A stretch of 18,703 nucleotides of DNA from CAYYHA01 sp964471535 (GTDB lineage Bacteria; Myxococcota; Myxococcia; SLRQ01), in NCBI GenBank assembly GCA_964471535.1, contig CAYYHA010000060.1, positions 1 through 18,703 on the forward strand, read 5' to 3'. How positions within the stretch are numbered: the first letter of the stretch is position 1; the number at the start of each line of letters is the position of its first letter. Below the pieces are notes generated by a model that was given only the letters and a program-made list of their open reading frames with translations, made no database searches and was not told the DNA's origin. Both the position numbers and the translations under genes were made by a program. This document shows, piece by piece, positions 1-7,672 of the stretch.

Positions 1-1
1 C

Positions 2-2656
2 CAGGTTTCGGACGAGGAGCTCGCCCGGGCCACTGGCCTGTCGCCGGGGGACGAAGTGCGCCAGAAGGAGATCGAAGAAGCTGCCCGGAGGGTTCAGGCA
101 CGCCTCACCGAGGCAGGCTTTCGATCGGGGAGTGTCGTCCCCGAACTCCGCGAGTCCCCGGATGGGTGGGTGGCACTCGCCTTCCGGATCGCCGAGGGCC
201 CGCGAACCCGTCTCGCCGGAACCCGGTATGAGGGAGACCCGGCACTTCCGGCACCCTACCTCGATTCGGTGTTGGGCCTCCGAGTCGGCCAGGCGCTGGA
301 CCTACGCTCACTGCGGCAGCAGCTGGGAGAGCTGCGCCGGGCCTACCGAGAGGCAGGCTACCTTCGCGTTTCCTTTGGCAAGCCCTGGGTCGAGGAGCTT
401 CCAGGTACTTCGCCGCGGGGAATCCTACACCTACCCGTACAGGCCGGCCCCCGGATCCGGCTGCGGGTGGAAGGCAATGGCTTTCTTAGCTCAGGCGAGG
501 CACTCGAGGCACTTGCGCTCCCCGCCGATGAGCCCCTCACCCAGACGGTTGCACAGGAGGCGGCCAGGCGCCTGGAGGTGCAGTACCACAGGCTGGGGTT
601 TCCACGCGCCCAGGTGAAGGTGCGCGAGCGTCTCGTTCGCCCGGGCCTCCTTCAGATCGTGTTCGATGTGGTGGAGGGAAAGCCGCTGCGCGTCCGGCGG
701 ATCGTCTTCCCTGGTGCGAAGCAGTTCACACAGGAGGCACTGCGCGACGTGGTGTGTGAGGCGATGGCATCGAAGCAACCTCCACTGCGCATGCGCCTGG
801 ATCCCAACGTCGTGCGGAGTTTTGGCGATACTGGGGTGCCTGCAGACGCGCGCCGGCGCGCGGCGGTGCAGGAAGCACCGGATCCCTGTACCGTCTTCGA
901 TGAACCCACCTATGAGGAGGCCGGGCGCCGCATCGCAGAGATGTACGTGCGCCGCGGATGGCTCTCGGTGAAGGTGGGAGAACCTCGGGTGGTCCAGGAC
1001 GGCGCAGACGGAACGGTTTCCGTCGCGCTCCCGATCGACGAGGGTGTTCAGACACTCGTCGCAGATGTCTCCTTCGATGGCGTCAGGGAGTTTGGGACCC
1101 AAGAACTCCTCGGCATCAGCGGGCTCGCGCTGGGCACGCCGCTGTCGTACCTGGACGTAGAAGAGGCCCGCTTTCGCTTGCTACAGCACTACCAGGAGCA
1201 CGCCCACCCCTTCGTCCGCGTCGAACCCCGCTTCGTCTTCGATCCAACCAAGACGAGCGCCCACATCCACTTCGACATCGACGAAGGGCCGAAGGTCCGG
1301 GTGGGGCGCATCATCGTGCGGGGCCACCGGCGGACCTCCGCCGCCCTCGTCCGCTCGCGCTTGACCCTTCGTCCAGGGGAGCCCTGGGACATCCGCGAGG
1401 TGCGTCGCTCGCAGCGCCGCCTGCTGGAACTTGGCATCTATCGGTCGGCCGTTCTGCGCCTCCTCGACGCCGACAACCCTGCCCGCACCATGGACGCGGT
1501 GGTCGTCGTGGACGAGCGCGCACCCATGTCCCTGGAACTCGGCATCGGTCTCTCCACCGAGGATGGACCGCGGACCTTCGCCGAGTTCACGCACTATGCC
1601 ATGCCCTTTGCCTCGGAGCTCGACGCTCGATTCAAGGCCAACTACCCCATCTTCGATCTCGGCCCTGCCGGTTTGGTATCAGGGGGCCCGGAATGGGCAG
1701 CTCATGTGGGCATCAACTTTCCGCTGCTCTGGAATGCCCGGACCGACCTCGTCTGGGAGCGGGACAACCGGCCCGCCTACAGCCTGACGCGACTCGCCTG
1801 GTCGGTGGGTATCGACCGGAAGCTCCTCGGTCCGGTGGGCACCTCGCTCGTGGCGGAAGTGGAATTCGATGATTTGGCTGCGGGCCGGATCGATCCCCGC
1901 CAGATCGTCCTGACACAACAGGACCGTGAGCGCCTCCGCCTCGAAAAGGGCCAGACGCTCCTGTCGAGCCTGAGGCCAGGCCTGACGCTCGACCTTCGCG
2001 ACAATCGACTGAACCCCAAGTCTGGCTTCCTGGCCACAGCCACGCTCGACTGGTCACACGACCTGGGAATCGGAAAGCCCATTCATTTCTTGAAGGCAAC
2101 GGCCGTCCTCTCTGGCTACGTTCCCGCCGCCCGCCGCGTTACTCTGGCGCTCTCGGCGCGGGGAGGCCGCGTCTTTCCGCTCTCCGAGGACAACGTCACC
2201 ATTGGGCCAAAGCGCTTCTACCTGGGCGGCGGTGACAGTCTGCGGGGCTTTCCGGTAGACAGTGTCCTGCCCGAGGACCAGCGGCGGGATCTTCGGCGGG
2301 CGGTGGCGAGCTGCCGGCAGCTCCTCGTCCGTGACGCGTGTAGCCCGGACATCCTCGCGGTCATCGAAGGTGACCGGCCCCTCTCCGTCGGTGGCCAGAC
2401 TTTCGTGCTCGTCAAGAGCGAGCTGCGCTTCCCCATCTGGAAATCGTTGAAGGGAGGCGTCTTCGTCGACGTTGGAAACCTCTGGGAGGACGAGAGCCGG
2501 ATCGATCTCCTGGCGTTGCGGACCGCTGCCGGTGCGGGGATTCGCGTGGACACGCCCGTCGGCCCGATCGCCTTCGACGTGGGCGTCAACCTCGCTCCGG
2601 ATCCTCTGCTCAACGAAAAGCCAGTGGATTTCCACCTGCGTATTGGACTCTTCTAG
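2..2656 (+). CDS. BamA/TamA-family outer membrane assembly protein (5'-partial)
   Basis: Omp85-superfamily protein that would fold or insert beta-barrel proteins into the outer membrane. The reading frame is open back to base 2, where it already reads like the end of a POTRA domain (VSDEELARATGLSPGDEV), so the GTG at 56 is not the true start and the 5' end lies outside the window. Numbering from that GTG, I see about six POTRA units, the first partial, each ending in a strand such as FRIAEGP, FDVVEGK, LPIDEGV or FDIDEGP, up to about residue 480. A 16-strand-type barrel follows, with the hallmark FYLGGGDSLRGF (RGF at 730-732), GGVFVDVGNLW and a C-terminal phenylalanine. BamA usually has five POTRAs and TamA three, so this is a longer deltaproteobacterial-type variant. 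The only four cysteines fall in two pairs (234/278 and 753/762), each inside an insertion. TamA-like or BamA-like cannot be settled here; the family call is very secure. Confidence 0.95.
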   Translation, partial: QVSDEELARATGLSPGDEVRQKEIEEAARRVQARLTEAGFRSGSVVPELRESPDGWVALAFRIAEGPRTRLAGTRYEGDPALPAPYLDSVLGLRVGQALDLRSLRQQLGELRRAYREAGYLRVSFGKPWVEELPGTSPRGILHLPVQAGPRIRLRVEGNGFLSSGEALEALALPADEPLTQTVAQEAARRLEVQYHRLGFPRAQVKVRERLVRPGLLQIVFDVVEGKPLRVRRIVFPGAKQFTQEALRDVVCEAMASKQPPLRMRLDPNVVRSFGDTGVPADARRRAAVQEAPDPCTVFDEPTYEEAGRRIAEMYVRRGWLSVKVGEPRVVQDGADGTVSVALPIDEGVQTLVADVSFDGVREFGTQELLGISGLALGTPLSYLDVEEARFRLLQHYQEHAHPFVRVEPRFVFDPTKTSAHIHFDIDEGPKVRVGRIIVRGHRRTSAALVRSRLTLRPGEPWDIREVRRSQRRLLELGIYRSAVLRLLDADNPARTMDAVVVVDERAPMSLELGIGLSTEDGPRTFAEFTHYAMPFASELDARFKANYPIFDLGPAGLVSGGPEWAAHVGINFPLLWNARTDLVWERDNRPAYSLTRLAWSVGIDRKLLGPVGTSLVAEVEFDDLAAGRIDPRQIVLTQQDRERLRLEKGQTLLSSLRPGLTLDLRDNRLNPKSGFLATATLDWSHDLGIGKPIHFLKATAVLSGYVPAARRVTLALSARGGRVFPLSEDNVTIGPKRFYLGGGDSLRGFPVDSVLPEDQRRDLRRAVASCRQLLVRDACSPDILAVIEGDRPLSVGGQTFVLVKSELRFPIWKSLKGGVFVDVGNLWEDESRIDLLALRTAAGAGIRVDTPVGPIAFDVGVNLAPDPLLNEKPVDFHLRIGLF

Positions 2657-2717
2657 CTGGCTTTCCCGTGGCCTCGATGCGACGCAGGGCTGTGCTGGCA
2701 GTCTGCGACCGAGTGTG

Positions 2718-3074
2718 TCAGAGCAGAGATCGGACCAGGTATTCCAGGCCGGTGCCAAAGAGGGAGATCAGGCCGGCCGCGATGAATGCGGTCCCGAAGC
2801 TTCGAATCGTGAGGCGATCGGTCAGCGCGTCGGCCATCTTCAACACGATGGCGTTGACCAGCCAGCGGCTCAAGAAGGCGAAGAGGAAGCCCAGGCCCAG
2901 AGTGGCGACGCCGATGACGACGAAGAAGAGCCATCCGAGCAGCCAGTTCAGAGCACCGAAGAGAGCTGCCGTGACGAGGGCTCCCGAGATGCCACGCACG
3001 CGCATACCGGGTAGGAGCGCCGCGGTGAGGAGGACGGCGACGGAGAGCACGAGCCACGAGAGCAAGATCTGCAT
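2718..3074 (-). CDS. YvlD/phage-holin-4 family small membrane protein
   Basis: A 118-residue integral membrane protein with about four hydrophobic helices: residues 3-20, 29-48, 49-72 and 94-112. The arrangement, with GALNWLLGWLFFVVIGVATL followed by LGFLFAFLSRWLVNAIVLKMAD, is that of the YvlD (COG1950) family, often labelled phage holin family protein. The name is misleading, because no phage genes are nearby and most members are housekeeping proteins of unknown function in the inner membrane. It starts at an ATG at 3074 with no clear Shine-Dalgarno sequence. It is convergent with the Omp85 gene and lies 139 bp downstream of the Ppx-like gene on the same strand. The family call is fairly sure; the function is unknown. 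Confidence 0.82.
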   Translation of the reverse strand: MQILLSWLVLSVAVLLTAALLPGMRVRGISGALVTAALFGALNWLLGWLFFVVIGVATLGLGFLFAFLSRWLVNAIVLKMADALTDRLTIRSFGTAFIAAGLISLFGTGLEYLVRSLL

Positions 3075-3213
3075 GGATCTACCCTAACGACTGCGTCGGA
3101 AAGGGCAACGGCAGCGCCAAAGTAGCCCCGGTCTTCGCCCGGTCCCGCGCGAACGCTGCAGCGTGTGCGGTGGCCGCAGGTTGGGCTGCTGCTGCGCCGA
3201 GGGAGGCGGCGTC
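3075..3213. other. Intergenic gap between the Ppx-like and YvlD-like genes
   Basis: A 139-bp noncoding gap between two minus-strand genes. I see a 10-base palindrome, CGCTGCAGCG, near 3151-3160, but no T-tract terminator and no convincing promoter. Whether the YvlD-like gene is co-transcribed with the tol cluster is therefore open. Confidence 0.4.
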
Positions 3214-4119
3214 CTAGCCGGCAAGGCGGTAGAGGAGTCCCCACCGGACGCCCCGGTCGCTCACGGTGACGGCACTCGCCCCAAGGTGCCTCAGGAGACA
3301 GCGGAGAAGTGCGGCCCCAGCGGGTAGGACGTCGGCTCGTCGAGGTTCCATTCCGGGCAGACGCGCGCGCTCGCTACACGGCATCGACCAGAGGCGGTCG
3401 ACGAGATGGGAGAGCTGGGTCGCGGTAAGGGTGCAGCCATGGATCCGCTGGGCGTCGTAGCGGGGCAGTGCCAGCCACACGGATGCGAGCGTCGTGGCGG
3501 TCCCCGCCGTGGCCACCACCCGCCGCAGGGGTGCCGTCAGCGATACGAGCCGCGCCACCCGCTCGATCTCCCCTTGCAACGCCTCCCGATCAGCGGGCGA
3601 TGGCGGATCTGCGGCGATGTGGCGCTCGGTCAGGAGGACCGAGCCCGTGGCTAGGGAGACCTGGTAGCTCGGTGACGGCCCGCGGCCCCAGACCACCTCC
3701 GTGGAGCGACCGCCGACGTCCACGACTGCCAGCGGCTCGCCCGCGGCCCCGAACTCCTTCCAGGCGGCCAGCCAGGTGAGCTCCGCCTCTTCTTCTCCTG
3801 AGACGATGCGCAGCTCGACGCCCCGCACGCGCGCGCCTTCTACGAGCCGTGCACCGTCGGATGCCTCGCGTGCGGCGGCGGTGGCAACGCCGACGAGGCG
3901 GTCCGCGCCCAGGGCGCTCGCCCGCGCGGCAAAGGCGTCCACCGCTTCCAACGTTTCGGCGAGGCCGTCCGGAGAGAGGGGCTGTCCGGGCTCCAGGCCG
4001 CGCCCCAGACGCGTGATCCAGGTGCCTTCGTAGACGGGAACCCACCGCGCACCGCGCGCTTCGGCGACGAGCCCGGTGACGGAGTTGGAGCCGACGTCGA
4101 GGGTAGCGAGCCGTCGCAC
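3214..4119 (-). CDS. Ppx/GppA-family exopolyphosphatase/phosphatase
   Basis: A member of the ASKHA-fold Ppx/GppA family, which removes terminal phosphates from polyphosphate or converts pppGpp to ppGpp in the cytoplasm. The family motifs appear in order: LDVGSNSV (phosphate 1) near the N terminus, VATAAAREASD, VSGEEEAELTWLA, VVDVGGRSTEVVWG (phosphate 2), ATAGTATTLAS, then LPGMEPRRADVLPAGAALL. At 301 residues it is the short, single-module form without the C-terminal HD-like domain of E. coli Ppx. I prefer the GTG at 4117-4119: GGAG sits 7 bases before it and it begins one base after the tolB stop. A GTG at 4134 would add five residues and overlap tolB by 14 bases. The stop is TAG at 3214. The spacing suggests coupling to tolB. 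Polyphosphate and pppGpp substrates cannot be told apart from the sequence. Confidence 0.9.
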   Translation of the reverse strand: MRRLATLDVGSNSVTGLVAEARGARWVPVYEGTWITRLGRGLEPGQPLSPDGLAETLEAVDAFAARASALGADRLVGVATAAAREASDGARLVEGARVRGVELRIVSGEEEAELTWLAAWKEFGAAGEPLAVVDVGGRSTEVVWGRGPSPSYQVSLATGSVLLTERHIAADPPSPADREALQGEIERVARLVSLTAPLRRVVATAGTATTLASVWLALPRYDAQRIHGCTLTATQLSHLVDRLWSMPCSERARLPGMEPRRADVLPAGAALLRCLLRHLGASAVTVSDRGVRWGLLYRLAG

Positions 4120-4120
4120 C

Positions 4121-5464
4121 TCAAGGCTCCGCACTCGCCGACTCGGAGGACTTGGACGGCCAGGGGCCCCATGCCGGTGTGAAATAGGCGCCGGGCGGCA
4201 GCTTCAGCTTACGCTGATTCGTTCCGTCGGCGTTCATGATCCAGATCTCGGAGCGGCCGGTGCGTGTGGAAGTGAAGACGATGTGGCGGCCGTTGGGGCT
4301 GAAGCTGGGCTCCTCGTTGTTTCCGGTGTCCTGCGTGAGGCGGTGGATCTCTCCCGTCTCCACGTTCACCGTGAACAGATCGAAGACGTTCCGTTCGTCT
4401 CGCGCCGTAAACGCGATGACGTCGCCCCGGGGCGACCAGTCCGGTGTCTGGTTGTAGTTCCCCTGAAAAGTCAGTCGGCGCTGATCGCTGCCGTCGGCGT
4501 TCATGACGAAGATGTGGGGATTGCCGTGGCGGCTGCTGACGAAGGCAATGCGCCTTCCATCCGGTGACCAAGTGGGGGAGGTGTCCACGCCGTAGGCGTT
4601 GGTGAGGCGCTTCAGGCCCGTCCCATCGGCATGGACGACGTAGATCTCGGCGTTGCCGTCCACCGTGCGGGTGAACGCAATCTTGCTTCCGTCGGGTGAG
4701 TAGGCCCCTCCCGTGTACATCGCATCGCCGCCCACCACGGTGCGGACCACGCCGTCCAGCGTCGTTTCGTAGAGGTCAGGGTCTCCATCACGGTAGGAGG
4801 TGAAGAGCAGCCGGTCCCCCTTGGGGTGCCAGGCCGGAAGGAGGTTGAGTTCCCCGCCCACGATGCGCCGTGGGGCGAAGCCGTCCCAGTCGGAAATCCA
4901 CAGTTCCTTCCGTCCGCGGATCTTGCGGATGAAGGCAATCTTCGTATCGAAGATTCCTCGCTCCCGGGTGAAGTGGCGTACCAGGTCGTTGGCCAGCGCA
5001 TGGGCCGCGTAGCGCGCCTTCTCGGGATCCACCGGGTAGGTGAAACGCGCGCTCTCGCTCTCAGTGGTGACGTTGAAGAGCCGCGCTTCGAAGCGGATCC
5101 CCCCCGTCTCGTCGAGGACGAGGCGCCCCTTCAGTAGGCCCTCGGCCCCCACGTTCGCCCAATCGGAGAAGCGAATCGTGGAGGCGGTGATTCCCTCCTT
5201 GGGACTTGCGAGGAAGGAGCGGGGATCGAGAACCTGGAAGAGGCCTGTGACCTCTAGGTCGTAGCGGATCCGTTCCGTGAGCTGACCGGCCATGCGCTCG
5301 CCACCTGGAACGCCCGCTTCGGAACGTACCCGGGGAATGGCCATCGGGTAGGGACGGAAGGTGGCACCACTGATGTCGATGTAGACACGCTCGGCGCGCA
5401 GCCCCGATGGTAGGAGGCTGGCGAAGATCGGAAGCACGATGGAGAGCGTTCGAAGGTGCTGCAT
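4121..5464 (-). CDS. tolB: Tol-Pal system beta-propeller protein TolB
   Basis: Periplasmic TolB, which links the TolQRA motor to Pal and outer-membrane constriction during division. The 447 residues match the family's usual length. A signal peptide (about 1-24, ending LRA before ERVYIDISG) leads into the alpha/beta N-terminal domain (about 25-165, with the DLEVTGLFQVLDPRSFL segment). A six-bladed propeller of WD40-like PD40 repeats follows: LLPAWHPKGDRLLFTSYRDG, GGAYSPDGSKIAFTRTVDG, SPTWSPDGRRIAFVSSRHG, TPDWSPRGDVIAFTARDE and EPSFSPNGRHIVFTSTRTG, most ending in nADGT/S-x-x-RL. The ATG at 5464 lies 3 bases after the tolA stop, with only a weak ribosome site. It sits directly after tolQRA, as in the canonical operon, but pal does not follow; a Ppx/GppA gene does. 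Confidence 0.97.
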   Translation of the reverse strand: MQHLRTLSIVLPIFASLLPSGLRAERVYIDISGATFRPYPMAIPRVRSEAGVPGGERMAGQLTERIRYDLEVTGLFQVLDPRSFLASPKEGITASTIRFSDWANVGAEGLLKGRLVLDETGGIRFEARLFNVTTESESARFTYPVDPEKARYAAHALANDLVRHFTRERGIFDTKIAFIRKIRGRKELWISDWDGFAPRRIVGGELNLLPAWHPKGDRLLFTSYRDGDPDLYETTLDGVVRTVVGGDAMYTGGAYSPDGSKIAFTRTVDGNAEIYVVHADGTGLKRLTNAYGVDTSPTWSPDGRRIAFVSSRHGNPHIFVMNADGSDQRRLTFQGNYNQTPDWSPRGDVIAFTARDERNVFDLFTVNVETGEIHRLTQDTGNNEEPSFSPNGRHIVFTSTRTGRSEIWIMNADGTNQRKLKLPPGAYFTPAWGPWPSKSSESASAEP

Positions 5465-5467
5465 GGC

Positions 5468-6253
5468 TCAGAGTTTGAAGCGGACGCCGAGCCCCTCGCG
5501 CATGAAGCGCTCGCGCCAGCCCGCAGGCGGTGGGGGAAGTGGGTTGGCCTCCTCGACGGCGCGGAGCAGCGCGGCGTCGAAGTGGGGGTTGCCGGAACTT
5601 CGCTCGATCTCGTGGCGTAGGATCTTGCCCTCGGGGGAGACGTAGAGCACGACGGTCGCATTCAGGAAGAGGCGCTCGCGTTCGCCAATCACCGATGGGA
5701 CGCGGTAGTGTGCGCGGATCGCACGCGTGACGAGCGCCAGATAGCGGTCGCCCGCCGACCCCGTGGATGCGTCGCCGAAGGGGTCGCCGTCGGGGCTGCC
5801 CGGCGGCACCTCGTTCGGGTCGGCCTTCGGGTCGTACTCCTCGGCGATGCGGTGGATGGCAGCTGCCAAGGGGTCTGGGTTGCGCTCCGAGGTGACGGGT
5901 TCCTTCTTGGGCGCGGGCTCAGCCTTCTCTTTCGGCGCCGGACGATGCTTCTGTGCCGGGGGCTTCTTCACCGGGAGCACCGCCGACTTCTTTGGCGGGG
6001 GCGGCGCCTTGTACTTGCGAGGCAGGAGTTTGGGAGAGCGCTCCTTCCCCAAGCGCACGAGGCGGGCGGCGATGGCGTGCTTCTCGAGGTCGATCCTCGG
6101 CCGAGAGAGCGCCGCGGCAGACCAGGCGATGGCGCCGAGGAGCAGGGCGTGGGCGGCGAGTGAGATGGCGATCGCGGTGGCAATGGAGCGCCGGTCGTTC
6201 GGTTCCAGCGTGCTCCGGAAGCCCGGAGGCAGCGCGCGGATCGCCGAGGCCAC
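5468..6253 (-). CDS. tolA: TolA/TonB-like energy transducer
   Basis: An inner-membrane-anchored periplasmic arm, 261 residues, that carries proton-motive force from TolQR to the outer membrane. It has a short cytoplasmic N terminus, one membrane helix at about 25-48 (TAIAISLAAHALLLGAIAW), a Pro/Lys-rich spacer at about 75-125 (APPPPKKS, PVKKPPAQKHRPAPKEKAEP), an acidic linker, and a TonB/TolA C-terminal domain from about 165. That domain contains LNATVVLYVSPEGKI and the signature SSGNPHFDAALLRAVEEANPLPPPP. The start is a GTG at 6253, two bases after the tolR stop, with GGAGG about ten bases upstream. By domain alone it could be called TonB, but its place between tolR and tolB makes TolA the better name. 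The spacer is much shorter than the long helical domain of E. coli TolA. Confidence 0.92.
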   Translation of the reverse strand: MASAIRALPPGFRSTLEPNDRRSIATAIAISLAAHALLLGAIAWSAAALSRPRIDLEKHAIAARLVRLGKERSPKLLPRKYKAPPPPKKSAVLPVKKPPAQKHRPAPKEKAEPAPKKEPVTSERNPDPLAAAIHRIAEEYDPKADPNEVPPGSPDGDPFGDASTGSAGDRYLALVTRAIRAHYRVPSVIGERERLFLNATVVLYVSPEGKILRHEIERSSGNPHFDAALLRAVEEANPLPPPPAGWRERFMREGLGVRFKL

Positions 6254-6255
6254 GC

Positions 6256-6696
6256 CTACCGCACCTCCTTCGTCTCGCGGGCGGCGAGGGGATCGGTGAC
6301 CAAGCCCAGGCTCTCCACGCCTGCCCGTTTGGCGATGGCCATCACCTCCACGACCACACCGTAGGGAAGGCTCTTGTCCGCATGGAGGTACAGCTCGTGC
6401 TCTTTTTGCACCTTTGCATTCGTCGCCAGCTTCGTCTCCAGTTCCTCGAGAGGAATCTCGGTGTCACCCAGGAAGATCTTCCGGTCCTTCGTGACCGCCA
6501 GGATCAGCTTCTCCGCATCGTCCTCGATCGGCTGCGCCCGCGCCTCCGGCAGGTCGACATCGACGCCCTGCACGATGAGCGGCGCGGTGACCATGAAGAT
6601 GATGAGGAGGACGAGCATGATGTCCACCATCGGCGTGACGTTGATCTCGCTCAACGCCCGGCGGCGTCCCGGGCCGCCTCCTGGGGTCATTCCCAT
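6256..6696 (-). CDS. tolR: TolR/ExbD biopolymer transport protein
   Basis: A 146-residue stator subunit of the proton-driven Tol motor. After a short basic cytoplasmic tail comes the family signature SEINVTPMVDIMLVLLIIFMVTAPL. In it, Asp25 is the proton-carrying membrane aspartate, equivalent to Asp23 in E. coli TolR. The periplasmic domain follows (VDVDLPEARAQPI, LILAVTKDRKIFLGD, LHADKSLPYGVVVEVMAIAKRAGVESLGLVTDP), with the usual ExbD/TolR fold and length. GAGGG lies about eight bases before the ATG at 6696. Four bases separate it from the tolQ stop and two from the tolA start, so the three are clearly one transcription unit. Its place beside tolB favours TolR over ExbD. Confidence 0.96.
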   Translation of the reverse strand: MGMTPGGGPGRRRALSEINVTPMVDIMLVLLIIFMVTAPLIVQGVDVDLPEARAQPIEDDAEKLILAVTKDRKIFLGDTEIPLEELETKLATNAKVQKEHELYLHADKSLPYGVVVEVMAIAKRAGVESLGLVTDPLAARETKEVR

Positions 6697-6700
6697 CGTG

Positions 6701-7447
6701 CTAGCCCTCGAGGTGCGTGGATCCCGCCTTCTTGAAGAAGTGACGGCGTACGATGTTCAGGAAATCGATGGAGAAGTTCTCCATCTCCGCCTCTAGGACG
6801 CCGATCTTCGCCATGAAGTAGTTGTAGAAGATCGAGGCGGGGATCGCCGCGAAGAGGCCGACCCCCGTGGCGATCAGGGCATCTGCGATGGGAGCGGCCA
6901 CCACGTCGAGGCTCGCGCTTCCTTTGAGCGATATCTCGTGGAAGGCGCCCATGATGCCCGCCACGGTGCCGAGCAGGCCAATGAAGGGGGCGGCGCTGGC
7001 GGTCGAAGCGAGGAAGTTCGTCTGGCTTTCGAGGTGCGTGGTCTCGGCCGTCTTCGCGCGGCGCAAGGCCCGCTCCACGTTCTCGAGATCCGCAACGTCG
7101 GTGGGGCCGCCGTCCTTCGAGATCTTGGTCAGCTCCACGTATCCCGCTTTGAAGACCTGCGAGATGGGACTCTCCGAGAGGTTCTCGGCGGCCTGGTAGA
7201 TGGCGTCGAGGCGCTTGCTCTGCCAGAACGCCTCCAAGAAACCCACAGACTGGCGGCGCGCCGCGCGCAGCTGCATCGCCTTACGCACGACGACTGCCCA
7301 CGTGCCCACGGAGGCGAGGATGAGGAGGGCGAGGACCAGCCAGACGACGACGTCGGAGACCACGGTGAGCAGGTCCCCCCCGAACGCCGAGGAGGTGGGG
7401 GCGGGAGACGACGCTGTAGCAAGAACGGCACGGATGGAGGCGTTCAT
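6701..7447 (-). CDS. tolQ: TolQ/ExbB proton channel protein
   Basis: A MotA/TolQ/ExbB-type inner-membrane channel subunit, 248 residues, working with TolR. It has three membrane segments: about 28-52 (VVSDVVVWLVLALLILASVGTW), about 145-172 (TASAAPFIGLLGTVAGIMGAF) and about 185-215 (APIADALIATGVGLFAAIPASIFYN). The large cytoplasmic loop between the first two contains VFKAGYVELTKI. The GLLGTVAGIMGAFHEI and ADALIATGVGLFAAIPA stretches are the conserved channel motifs. The frame stays open far upstream, but that part is antisense to the neighbouring plus-strand lipoprotein and has no family character. The ATG at 7447, just before the first helix, is the start. It is the first gene of the tol cluster; its promoter should lie in 7448-7672. 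Confidence 0.95.
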   Translation of the reverse strand: MNASIRAVLATASSPAPTSSAFGGDLLTVVSDVVVWLVLALLILASVGTWAVVVRKAMQLRAARRQSVGFLEAFWQSKRLDAIYQAAENLSESPISQVFKAGYVELTKISKDGGPTDVADLENVERALRRAKTAETTHLESQTNFLASTASAAPFIGLLGTVAGIMGAFHEISLKGSASLDVVAAPIADALIATGVGLFAAIPASIFYNYFMAKIGVLEAEMENFSIDFLNIVRRHFFKKAGSTHLEG

Positions 7448-7587
7448 GGGACGAATCCGTCGGAGGAACACGCAGGAACGACCCCCATTCCACCGGCGGC
7501 CGCGGGCCCCGCGTTCGATGCATAAGTGCGCGAAAACTGGAGGTTTTGGCCTAACACGGGGGATCCCGACGGTCAAGGCGGAGCCGG

Positions 7588-7603
7588 TGGCACATGGGTT
7601 GCT
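7588..7603 (+). promoter_or_regulatory. Sigma-54 (RpoN) -24/-12 promoter
   Basis: TGGCAC-N5-TTGCT, read directly at 7588-7593 and 7599-7603. The invariant GG (7589-7590) and GC (7601-7602) are separated by exactly ten bases, as the sigma-54 consensus requires. It faces the lipoprotein gene at 7673 and predicts a transcript start near 7614. An enhancer-binding activator would be needed; its site is not identified. Confidence 0.82.
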
Positions 7604-7608
7604 CCCCT

Positions 7609-7624
7609 GCCGCATGAATGCGGC
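7609..7624. repeat. Near-palindrome at the predicted transcript start
   Basis: GCCGCAT-GA-ATGCGGC: seven complementary bases on each side of a two-base centre. It begins six bases after the -12 element, so it covers the predicted start of the sigma-54 transcript. It could be an operator or a small 5' hairpin. Confidence 0.5.
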
Positions 7625-7672
7625 GTGGCGCTCACGCGTCGGTGCCGCTGAACTCGAACCTGGAGGACACCC

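Larger units (their letters stand above)
7448..7672. promoter_or_regulatory. Divergent regulatory region between tolQ and a lipoprotein gene
   Basis: A 225-bp noncoding stretch between genes that diverge. It holds a sigma-54 promoter facing right (7588-7603), a near-palindrome at 7609-7624, and an A/T-rich dyad, AAAAC-N5-GTTTT, at 7533-7547. On the minus strand the dyad sits in the zone where a tolQ promoter would be expected, but I cannot point to a clear -35/-10 pair for tolQ. Confidence 0.6.

Noticed and set aside
2718..3074. Prophage remnant, suggested by the holin family name
   Set aside because: The YvlD-type family is widespread in non-phage contexts, and no integrase, lysin or structural gene is nearby.
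3075..3115. TTGCCC-N16-TAGGGT just before the YvlD-like gene as a promoter
   Set aside because: The matches are weak, and the -10 would lie only a few bases before the ATG.
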